DNA of 64,000 nucleotides, taken from an uncultured Pirellulales bacterium (GTDB lineage: Bacteria; Planctomycetota; Planctomycetia; Pirellulales; Thermoguttaceae). Below the pieces are notes generated by a model. The model had not been told where the DNA came from and did no database searches. It worked only from the letters and a program-made list of their open reading frames with translations. The position numbers and the translations under genes are program-made. Each line of letters begins with the position of its first letter. The first letter of the stretch is position 1. Positions 35,773 to 43,488 of the stretch are shown here, in pieces. The stretch spans positions 1 to 64,000 of the forward strand of contig CALLPE010000038.1 in NCBI GenBank assembly GCA_938015445.1. Reading direction: 5' to 3'.

Positions 35773-38700
35773 ATGAACACCGAGCAACTCAGTCTCGACA
35801 GCCGAAGCAAAGTCGGCGCCGTGCTGGTCGTTGGCGGCGGCATCGGCGGCATGCAGGCGGCGCTGGACCTGGCCAACGCCGGTTTTCGCGTTTATCTGGT
35901 CGAGCAGAGCACGGCGATCGGCGGCCGGATGGCTCAACTGGACAAGACCTTTCCCACCAACGACTGCTCGATGTGCACCATCTCGCCGCGGTTGATCGAG
36001 GTGGGAAAACACCGCAACATCGAGCTTTTGACCAACAGCGACGTGCTAGCGGTCGAGGGGGAGCCGGGCAGGTTTCAGGTTCGTCTGCGCAAGCGCCCGC
36101 GCTTCGTACTGCTGGAAAAATGCAACGCTTGCGGCGACTGTTTGGAAAAATGCCCCGTGACGCTGCCCTCGGAGTTCGATGCCGGTCTGTCGCAGCGCAG
36201 GGCCATTGGGCGGATGTACCCACAGGCCATACCTGGGGCGCTGGCTATCAGCAAGGCGGAACGTTCCCCTTGTCGTTTACAGTGCCCAGCGGGCGTAAAC
36301 TGCCAGGGGTATGTGGCGCTGGTCAGCGCCGGTCGATTTGCGGAAGCATATGAACTGATTCGGCAGCGCAATCCGTTTCCGGCGTCTTGCGGCCGTGTTT
36401 GCCACCATCCTTGCGAGTCGCATTGCAACCGCAAGCAATTGGACGAGCCGGTGGCGATCAACAACCTCAAACGGTTCGCGGCCGATTGGGTGGCCCGGCG
36501 CAGAGCTGAAGGCCAAGACCCCACCCCACCACCGGTCGGCCAACCCGACCCGGCCAAACCGGCAGTGGCAGTCGTCGGGGGTGGTCCGGCCGGACTGACC
36601 GCGGCCCGCGACCTGGCACTGCGCGGCTATCCGGTCACGCTGTTCGAGGCTAATGAGGAGCTGGGCGGTACCATGCTGCTGGGCATTCCCAGTTACCGGC
36701 TGCCGGTCGAGGTGCTGCGCCGCGACATCGCCGACATCCTTGCCGCCGGCTTCACGGTTCGCACTGGGCAGCGGCTGGGACGCGACTTTACGCTGGCCGA
36801 TTTGCAGGCCCAGGGCTTTAAGGCCGTTTTTCTGGCCCTTGGTTGCACGCAGCCTGTGGCACTGACACGCAGCACAGACGGTTCGCCGCTTGCCGGCCGC
36901 GATCTGGAAGGCGTGCTGCTGGGGCTGGATTTCCTCCGCGATGTGAAACTCGGCCGCGGTCCGCGCTTGCAGGGGAAGGTGGTAGTCATCGGTGGCGGCA
37001 ACGTAGCTATCGACGTGGCTATGACCGCTCGACGCCAAGGCGCCCAGCACGTGGAAATCGTCTGCCTAGAGCGCCGCGAGGAAATGCCTGCCCACGCTTG
37101 GGAAATCGAAGATGCACTGGAAGAATCCATCACCATCAATCCCGCCTGGGGTGTAAAGGAAATACTCGGGGATGGACATCGGGTGCGCGGCCTGCGGCTC
37201 CAGCGCTGCACAAAGGTGTTCGACGAGTCGGGACGCTTCGCCCCCAGTTTCGATCAGTTTTACTCGTACACCGATGCCGATTGGGTGATCGTGGCTATCG
37301 GCCAACGCAGCCAGTTGGAATTCCTCAGTCCGGACGACCCGCTGTGGGACGCCGACCGGCGCAAATTGGAAGTGGATAGGCTCACGCTCCAGACGCGCGT
37401 GCCTTGGGTGTTCGCCGGCGGCGATATGGTCACCGGCCCCGCTTCGGTCGTGGAAGCGGTCGCCCAGGGACACGAGGCCGCCGAGTCGATCGACCGCTAC
37501 CTGCGCGGCGACGACCTGCGTGCCGGCCGAACCGCAGCCAAGGCAGACGGCGCGCCTCTGCCGCCGCACTGGCAGGCGGTAGCAGACCTTTGGCAAGCCG
37601 TAGGCCCGCAGGAAGACGGCGCCCATCGAAGAATCTCGCCGCCGCGGCTGCCGCCCGCGCAGCGCACCGGCTACGCCGAAATCGAAATGACCCTCGACGA
37701 GCAGTCGGCCATCGCCGAGGCCAAACGGTGTCTGGCGTGCGGGCTGTGCAGCGAATGCCAGCAATGCGTGGCCGCCTGTAGCGCCGGGGCAATCATCCAC
37801 GATATGCTTCCCGAAGAAATCTCCCTGGACGTAGGAGCGGTCGTGCTCGCACCAGGCTTTGAACCGATGCCCGGCACTATCCGGCCAGAGTACGGCTACG
37901 GCCTGTATCCCAACGTCGTCACCAGCATGGAGTTCGAGCGGATTCTCAGTGCTTCCGGGCCGTATCAGGGGCACGTCCGCCGGCCTTCCGACGGTGCCGA
38001 GCCGAAGCGTATCGCCTGGATCCAATGCGTCGGTTCGCGCGACCGACAATGCGGCAACGACTACTGTAGTAGCGTATGTTGCATGTATGCCATCAAAGAG
38101 GCCATTTTGGCGGTAGATCACACGCCAGGCTTGCAGGCCGCGATCTTCTACAACGACATCCGCGCATTCGGCAAAGGTTTTGAAAGCTACTACGAGAACG
38201 CCAAGAAAAATTACGGGGTGGTGTTCCGGCGGGGACTCGTCTCATCGGTCAAGGAGCGCCCGCAGACTAAGAACCTGTTGCTTTCTTTTGTCAGCGAAGA
38301 TGGCCAAACGACACAGGAAGAGTTCGATTTGGTGGTGCTGAGCGTGGGCGTGCGCCCGTCGCCCAGCGCAGTGCAATTGGCCGAGAAACTCGGCGTGCGC
38401 GTGAACCAGTACGGCTTCTGCCACGACGGCGGTTTGTCGCTCAACTCTACCGGGCGCGATGGGATATATGTGGCCGGCGCCTTCGCCGCCCCGATGGACA
38501 TCCCCGAAACAGTAATCACTGCCAGCGCAGCCGCAGCCATGGCTGCCGAAAGGTTGCAGGAAGTGCGCGGCACATTGGTACGCGAAAAAACCTATCTACC
38601 CGAACGCGACGTAAGCGGGGAGCCGCCCCGGGTGGGAGTTTTCGTCTGCCGCTGCGGGACGAACATCGCGCGGGTCGTTGGCGTTTCGGAACTGGTGCGC

Positions 38701-40353
38701 TACGCTGCCACGCTACCACATGTAGTATACGCCGAGGAAAACCTCTACACCTGTTCCACCGATACCCAGCGTAAGATAGTCCAGGTGATCCACGAGCACC
38801 AACTCAACCGCGTGGTGGTGGCCAGTTGCACGCCACGCACCCACGAACAGCTTTTCCAGGAAACACTGCGCGAGGCCGGGCTGAACCGCCACTTGTTCGA
38901 GATGGCCAACATCCGCGATCAGTGTTCTTGGGTACACGCCGACCGACCACAACAGGCTACCAAAAAAGCCAAAGACCTGGTGCGGATGGCCGTCGCCCGG
39001 GCAGCCACGCTTACGCCGCTGCACGACGTGCGGGTACAAGTCCAGCGACGGGCGATTGTGCTGGGCGCCGGGGTGGCAGGCATGACTGCTGCCCTGAGTC
39101 TGGCCGATCAAGGCTTTGAAACCACCCTGCTGGAACGGCAGTCTCGGCCCGGTGGATTGGCACTGCAAATCCACCGCACATCCGCGGGACTAGACGCGCG
39201 GCAATACGTCCAACAACTCGTCGAGCGGGTCAACCACCACCCGCTAATTCAGCTTTATACCGAGGCCATAGTTCAGGAGCTATCAGGGCATGTAGGTAAC
39301 TTTCGGGTGGAGGCGCTACAGCGAGGCCGTGAGGTGGAAATCACCGGCGGTGCCATAGTCGTAGCTACCGGAGCGACGGCCTACAAGCCCGACGGGCTAT
39401 ACTGCTACGGCCAGCATCCAAGCGTGCTCACTCAACTGGAACTGGAAGAACGATTGCGGCAACCGGGATTCGCCGCCTCGTTGGGGCAGGTGGTGATGAT
39501 CCAGTGCGTCGGTTCGCGGGAAGCGGATTACCCGCACTGCTCGCGCGTGTGCTGCTCGCAGGCTGTCAAGAACGCGCTGGCCATAAAGCGTGCCAGCCCG
39601 GCAACCCAGGTGTTCGTGCTGTACCGCGACATGCGCACTTACGGTTTCGAGGAAATTGATTACGCGCAGGCGCGCGAAGCGGGAGTGGTGTTTATCCGCT
39701 TTGAGCCGCCGGAGAAGCCACAGGTGGACCTCGGCCCACCCGACGGTCGTCTGAAGGTGCTGGTGCGCGACGAAGCACTCGGCCGGCCCGTCGAGCTGTG
39801 GCCTGACCTGGTGGTGCTCTCCACTGGCGTACGTCCGCAGCCGGACGCCGCTGCGGTGTCGCAGTTGCTGAAGGTACCGCTGGGGCCCGACGGCTTCTTC
39901 CTCGAGGCGCACATGAAGCTCCGCCCGCTGGACTTCGCCAGCGAAGGCATCTTCTTGGCCGGGATGGCGCACGGGCCGAAGTCGATCGCCGAGTCGGTGG
40001 CCCAGGCCAAAGGGGCCGCCGCGCGTGCCGCCACCGTGCTGTGCCGGGAGTACGTCGAACGGTCGGGCATCGTCTCCGAAGTCGACCAGCGGCACTGCGC
40101 CGCTTGCCTGACGTGCGTGCGACTGTGCCCGTACTCCGTGCCCCAGATCAACCAACAGGGCGTGGCGTACATCGAGCCGGCCAGTTGCCAGGGTTGTGGG
40201 CTGTGCGCGACGGTCTGTCCGCGCAGAGCCATTTCCACCCGCCATTACCGCCAGGAGCAGTTGCTGGCCAAGGTAGATGTGCTGTTCGATCCGGCCGAAG
40301 ACGACTTGCCAGTGGCAACCCTTTGTCAACCCGCCGGAGGCAATGAGCTGTGA
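35773..40353 (+). CDS. hdrA: Giant HdrA-type flavoprotein: two HdrA modules with an inserted GltD/NfnB-like module
   Basis: A 1526-residue cytoplasmic electron-transfer flavoprotein, much longer than typical HdrA (about 650). Order: HdrA FAD domain (VVGGGIGGM near 17-27; DCSMC 64-68); [4Fe-4S] site C117-C120-C123-C127; a GltD/NfnB-like insert with Cys sites 167/171/176 and 206/210/214/218, FAD motif VVGGGPAG at 267, NAD(P) motif VVVIGGGN at 403 and GGDMVTGPASVVEAVAQG at 549; a Cys cluster 653-669; HdrA continuation (C752, C760, C765, C769, C770); second HdrA module from about 955 (CRCG 959-962), FAD motif VLGAGVAG at 1096, Cys 1245/1256/1260/1261; and two C-terminal [4Fe-4S] sites (1442-1452, 1472-1482). 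HdrA carries the bifurcating FAD; the insert suggests direct NAD(P)H input. The ATG at 35773 is preferred to a GTG at 35743. Confidence 0.92.
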   Translation: MNTEQLSLDSRSKVGAVLVVGGGIGGMQAALDLANAGFRVYLVEQSTAIGGRMAQLDKTFPTNDCSMCTISPRLIEVGKHRNIELLTNSDVLAVEGEPGRFQVRLRKRPRFVLLEKCNACGDCLEKCPVTLPSEFDAGLSQRRAIGRMYPQAIPGALAISKAERSPCRLQCPAGVNCQGYVALVSAGRFAEAYELIRQRNPFPASCGRVCHHPCESHCNRKQLDEPVAINNLKRFAADWVARRRAEGQDPTPPPVGQPDPAKPAVAVVGGGPAGLTAARDLALRGYPVTLFEANEELGGTMLLGIPSYRLPVEVLRRDIADILAAGFTVRTGQRLGRDFTLADLQAQGFKAVFLALGCTQPVALTRSTDGSPLAGRDLEGVLLGLDFLRDVKLGRGPRLQGKVVVIGGGNVAIDVAMTARRQGAQHVEIVCLERREEMPAHAWEIEDALEESITINPAWGVKEILGDGHRVRGLRLQRCTKVFDESGRFAPSFDQFYSYTDADWVIVAIGQRSQLEFLSPDDPLWDADRRKLEVDRLTLQTRVPWVFAGGDMVTGPASVVEAVAQGHEAAESIDRYLRGDDLRAGRTAAKADGAPLPPHWQAVADLWQAVGPQEDGAHRRISPPRLPPAQRTGYAEIEMTLDEQSAIAEAKRCLACGLCSECQQCVAACSAGAIIHDMLPEEISLDVGAVVLAPGFEPMPGTIRPEYGYGLYPNVVTSMEFERILSASGPYQGHVRRPSDGAEPKRIAWIQCVGSRDRQCGNDYCSSVCCMYAIKEAILAVDHTPGLQAAIFYNDIRAFGKGFESYYENAKKNYGVVFRRGLVSSVKERPQTKNLLLSFVSEDGQTTQEEFDLVVLSVGVRPSPSAVQLAEKLGVRVNQYGFCHDGGLSLNSTGRDGIYVAGAFAAPMDIPETVITASAAAAMAAERLQEVRGTLVREKTYLPERDVSGEPPRVGVFVCRCGTNIARVVGVSELVRYAATLPHVVYAEENLYTCSTDTQRKIVQVIHEHQLNRVVVASCTPRTHEQLFQETLREAGLNRHLFEMANIRDQCSWVHADRPQQATKKAKDLVRMAVARAATLTPLHDVRVQVQRRAIVLGAGVAGMTAALSLADQGFETTLLERQSRPGGLALQIHRTSAGLDARQYVQQLVERVNHHPLIQLYTEAIVQELSGHVGNFRVEALQRGREVEITGGAIVVATGATAYKPDGLYCYGQHPSVLTQLELEERLRQPGFAASLGQVVMIQCVGSREADYPHCSRVCCSQAVKNALAIKRASPATQVFVLYRDMRTYGFEEIDYAQAREAGVVFIRFEPPEKPQVDLGPPDGRLKVLVRDEALGRPVELWPDLVVLSTGVRPQPDAAAVSQLLKVPLGPDGFFLEAHMKLRPLDFASEGIFLAGMAHGPKSIAESVAQAKGAAARAATVLCREYVERSGIVSEVDQRHCAACLTCVRLCPYSVPQINQQGVAYIEPASCQGCGLCATVCPRRAISTRHYRQEQLLAKVDVLFDPAEDDLPVATLCQPAGGNEL

Positions 40354-40886
40354 ACGACCATCACGGGCAGTTCGAGCCGAAGGTGATCGCCTACTGCTGC
40401 ACATATTGCGCTTACACGGCTGGCGACTTGGCAGGCTCGATGCGCCTTCAATACGCTCCTAACGTGCGGGTGATAAAGGTGCCGTGCAGCGGAAGCGTCA
40501 GCGCTTTGCTGCTGCTGAAGGCCTTTCAGGACGGTGCCGACGCGGTTTACGTGGCCGGTTGTGCCATCGGCGATTGTCATTTTCTGCGCGGCAATCTCCA
40601 GGCTCTCAAAACCGTGGCTTATGCCAAAGCGTTGCTGGAGGAAATCGGCCTGGAGCCGCAGCGGTTGGAGTTCTTCCACATACCAGCTTCGGCCGGACCG
40701 CTTTTCGCGCAAAGGGCCGACGAAATGACTCAACGCGCTAAGCAGTTGGGTCCTAACCCGCTGCGCAGGGCGATGCGTGTCGTTGGTGGGGGCAAACTTG
40801 CTTTTCCGCCCGACGACCATCCGCCGTTGCCGCCGGCCAGCTTCGGCGTGCTGAAGCGCCATGACCCCCAGGAGCCAACGCCATGA
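40350..40886 (+). CDS. mvhD: MvhD/FlpD-like [2Fe-2S] electron-transfer subunit
   Basis: A 178-residue protein of the MvhD/FlpD family, which links an electron donor (hydrogenase or formate dehydrogenase) to HdrA. Cysteine motifs are YCCTYCAYTAGD near residue 15, VPCSGSV and AGCAIGDCHFLRGN, as expected. It starts with GTG overlapping the hdrA stop by four bases, and its own stop overlaps the metV start by four bases, so the three genes are translationally coupled. The C-terminal 40 residues are Pro/Arg-rich and not part of the domain. Confidence 0.93.
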   Translation: MNDHHGQFEPKVIAYCCTYCAYTAGDLAGSMRLQYAPNVRVIKVPCSGSVSALLLLKAFQDGADAVYVAGCAIGDCHFLRGNLQALKTVAYAKALLEEIGLEPQRLEFFHIPASAGPLFAQRADEMTQRAKQLGPNPLRRAMRVVGGGKLAFPPDDHPPLPPASFGVLKRHDPQEPTP

Positions 40887-41569
40887 TCGTAGCCGAGCGG
40901 AAGAGCTTCGAGCAGATTGTCGATATGTTGTCGCCGTTCGAGCGGGTATTAGTGGTCGGCTGCGGCACCTGCGTAGCTGTGTGCATGGCTGGCGGCGAAA
41001 AAGAGGTGGAACTGCTGGCCGCCGAACTGCGTATGCACGCCCAAAAGCAGGGCAAAACGCTGCTGGTCGACGAGGTGACTGTTACCCGCCAGTGCGACAA
41101 AGAGTATCTGGAACCCTTGGCCAAGTACATCGACCAGTACGACGCGGTGCTGTCGATGGCCTGCGGGGCGGGCGTGCAGTTCTTGGCCGAGCGCTACGAC
41201 GACAAGCTGATCTTGCCGGGACTGGACACCCGGTTCATCGGCGTGGCGCAGGCTCCCGGCCAGTGGGAGCAGCGCTGTGTGGCCTGCGCCGAGTGCATCC
41301 TGGACCAGACCGGCGGCATCTGCCCGATGACCCGCTGCGCCAAGAACCTACTCAACGGCCCGTGCGGCGGGACCAATCACGGCAAATGCGAGGTAGACGC
41401 TGGCAAGGACTGCGCCTGGACGCTGATCTACCGCAAACTGGAAAAACTGGGCCGGTTGGACCTGATGCGGAAAATCCAGCCGCCCAAGGATTACAGCGTT
41501 GCCACAAAGCCCGCCCGGTATGTTCATCCCGCCTTCCACGAAAGCCAGCAGACGTCCGCCGCGGAGTGA
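40883..41569 (+). CDS. metV: MetV-type zinc/iron-sulfur subunit of methylene-THF reductase
   Basis: A 228-residue protein of the MTHFR C-terminal (MetV) family. Motifs: VVGCGTCVAVCMAGGEKEV near residue 25, a Cys-rich segment QRCVACAECILDQTGGICPMTRCAK and NGPCGGTNHGKCEVD. In acetogens MetV pairs with MetF, and the MetVF heterodimer is the minimal methylene-THF reductase; MetV carries iron-sulfur and zinc sites that feed electrons to the FAD of MetF. The gene overlaps mvhD by four bases and precedes metF by 124 bases. Confidence 0.95.
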   Translation: MIVAERKSFEQIVDMLSPFERVLVVGCGTCVAVCMAGGEKEVELLAAELRMHAQKQGKTLLVDEVTVTRQCDKEYLEPLAKYIDQYDAVLSMACGAGVQFLAERYDDKLILPGLDTRFIGVAQAPGQWEQRCVACAECILDQTGGICPMTRCAKNLLNGPCGGTNHGKCEVDAGKDCAWTLIYRKLEKLGRLDLMRKIQPPKDYSVATKPARYVHPAFHESQQTSAAE

Positions 41570-41693
41570 GGCTGCCGGGGGCACACGCCTTAGCGGTTCA
41601 GCCCCTGACTGATCCCCAGTTTGCTGTTCGGCCCTGCTTGCGGCTGGCGCGACAATCGGCTTTATTGATGCCGGGGAAGCGAGGAGTCGTGGG

Positions 41694-42572
41694 ATGCCGT
41701 CGTTCGCACAGGCCTTGCAGAACAAATCGTTCGTTGTGACTGCCGAGGTCGGGCCGCCAAAAGGAACCGACGTCAGCCGGCTATTGCACCATATTGAGCT
41801 GCTGAAGGACAAAGTTGACGCTTTGAACGTCACCGACAACCAAAGCTCGGTCATGCGCATCAGTTCGCTGGCAGTGTGCCGGCTGATATTGGACCATGGA
41901 GGCGAACCCATCCTCCAGCTTACTTGCCGCGACCGAAACCGGTTGGCGCTACAGTCGGAGTTGCTTTCGGCCTGGGTACTGGGTGTCAAGAACGTGCTGT
42001 GTCTGACCGGCGATTACGTCTCCGTCGGCGACCATCCGCAGGCCAAGCCGGTCTTCGACCTGGACAGCGTCCAATTGCTTCGAACCGTGGAACTTCTCAA
42101 TAGCAACAAAGACTTGGCCGGCCACGATATGCAAGGAGCCACGGGTTTCGTGGCCGGGGCGGTCGTCACCCCGGAGGCCGATCCGATCGAGCCGCAACTT
42201 ATCAAGTTCGAAAAGAAAGTAGCCGCCGGAGCGAAGTTCTTCCAGACGCAAGCCGTGTACGATCTGGAGAAGTTCAAACGCTTTATGGACTACGCCCGCC
42301 GCTTTCCCGTGAAAGTGTTGGCTGGTATAGTGCTGCTGGTCTCGGCCGGAATGGCCCGCTACATGAACAACAATGTGCCGGGAATTTTCGTCCCCGAGCG
42401 GCTCGTCGAGCAGCTCGCCAAGGCCGAGAAAGGCAAGGCGATCGAGGTAGGCATCGAAATCGCAGGCCAAATGATCCGCCAGCTTCGTCAGGATGGAATT
42501 TGCGACGGCGTGCACATCATGGCCATCGGCAAGGAAGAACGGGTGCCCGATATTCTCGCTGCCGCCCAATGA
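41694..42572 (+). CDS. metF: Methylenetetrahydrofolate reductase, MetF subunit
   Basis: A 292-residue TIM-barrel flavoprotein that reduces methylene-THF to methyl-THF. Motifs: FVVTAEVGPPKGTDVSRLL, VTDNQSSVMRISSL, LQLTCRDRNRLALQSELL, VLCLTGDYVSVGDHP, GAKFFQTQAVYDLEKF. GAGGAG lies eight bases before the ATG at 41694. It is the last gene of the hdrCBA-mvhD-metVF cluster. In Moorella the corresponding proteins form one complex and the low-potential or bifurcating electron partner is debated. Here the HdrA fusion implies that NAD(P)H could also connect. Confidence 0.95.
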   Translation: MPSFAQALQNKSFVVTAEVGPPKGTDVSRLLHHIELLKDKVDALNVTDNQSSVMRISSLAVCRLILDHGGEPILQLTCRDRNRLALQSELLSAWVLGVKNVLCLTGDYVSVGDHPQAKPVFDLDSVQLLRTVELLNSNKDLAGHDMQGATGFVAGAVVTPEADPIEPQLIKFEKKVAAGAKFFQTQAVYDLEKFKRFMDYARRFPVKVLAGIVLLVSAGMARYMNNNVPGIFVPERLVEQLAKAEKGKAIEVGIEIAGQMIRQLRQDGICDGVHIMAIGKEERVPDILAAAQ

Positions 42573-42616
42573 GCTTATTGAATGGGGCACTCGACAATCT
42601 CTTTACGGAGCACATC

Positions 42617-43381
42617 ATGCAATACCGACGTATCATCCCTTGTTTAGACACCAAAGACGGACGGCTGGTCAAAGGGATCAATTTCGTGAACCTGCGCGAC
42701 CTGGGCGATCCGGCCGAAGCCGGGGCCGCCTACAGCGACGCCGGTGCCGATGAACTGGTGCTGCTGGACATAACTGCTACGCTTGAAGGCCGGCGAACAT
42801 TCTTGGAGGCAGTGGAACGGACAGTCAAGCGCATCGCTGTGCCGCTGACCGTCGGCGGCGGCATCCGCGATTGCGACGACATTCAGCGACTGCTCGACCT
42901 GGGCGTCGCGCGAGTCTCCATCAACACCGCCGCCGTTCGGCGGCCCGAACTGGTGGCCGAAGCTGCCCAGCGGTTCGGCTCGGAGCGGATTGTCGTGGCG
43001 ATTGATACCAGCCGCTCCGACGCCATGCCCTCCGGCTTCGAAGTAGTGGTTCGTGGCGGCACCGAGAAGACCGGCATCGACGCGGTGGCCTGGGCACGGC
43101 AGGTGGAAAACCTTGGCGCAGGCAGCATCCTGCCGACCAGCATGGACGCCGACGGCACGCAGGCCGGCTACGACATTCCCATGACCCGCGCCATCGCCGA
43201 CGCGGTAAAAATACCGGTAATCGCTTCTGGCGGGGCGGGCGAACTGGAACATCTGTACCAGGCCATCGTCACCGGTCATGCCGACGCCGTGTTGGTGGCC
43301 TCGATAGCCCACTATGGCAAGTTCACCATCCGACAAATGAAGCAGTACCTGGCCGACCGCGGTGTGCCTGTGCGCTGGTGA
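42617..43381 (+). CDS. hisF: Imidazole glycerol phosphate synthase cyclase subunit
   Basis: This enzyme uses ammonia from HisH to convert PRFAR to imidazole glycerol phosphate and AICAR, in histidine synthesis. The 254-residue TIM barrel has catalytic Asp11 in CLDTKDGRLVKG, the second catalytic Asp in VVAIDTS near residue 130, VGGGIRDCDDIQRLL and VIASGGAGELEHL. CGGAG lies about seven bases before the ATG at 42617. It follows metF by 44 bases and may share its transcript, although the pathways are unrelated except through folate-linked purine recycling of AICAR. hisH is not adjacent. Confidence 0.95.
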   Translation: MQYRRIIPCLDTKDGRLVKGINFVNLRDLGDPAEAGAAYSDAGADELVLLDITATLEGRRTFLEAVERTVKRIAVPLTVGGGIRDCDDIQRLLDLGVARVSINTAAVRRPELVAEAAQRFGSERIVVAIDTSRSDAMPSGFEVVVRGGTEKTGIDAVAWARQVENLGAGSILPTSMDADGTQAGYDIPMTRAIADAVKIPVIASGGAGELEHLYQAIVTGHADAVLVASIAHYGKFTIRQMKQYLADRGVPVRW

Positions 43382-43488
43382 TGTGGTGACCGCTTGTCCA
43401 AAGTGGTTAGCTCTCGGGCTGACTGTTCAGCTCTCGACCGAAGGTGCAGACAAATTGTGCACCCGTCGGCGGGTGTTGCCTCCGGGCG

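Noticed and set aside
37066-38121. Long minus-strand open frame (351 codons) inside hdrA
   Set aside because: It is antisense to a gene with clear domains and has no family resemblance; GC-rich codon bias on the sense strand explains the lack of stops.
39397-40404. Long minus-strand open frame (335 codons) at the end of hdrA
   Set aside because: Same reason: antisense shadow over the second HdrA module and ferredoxin sites.
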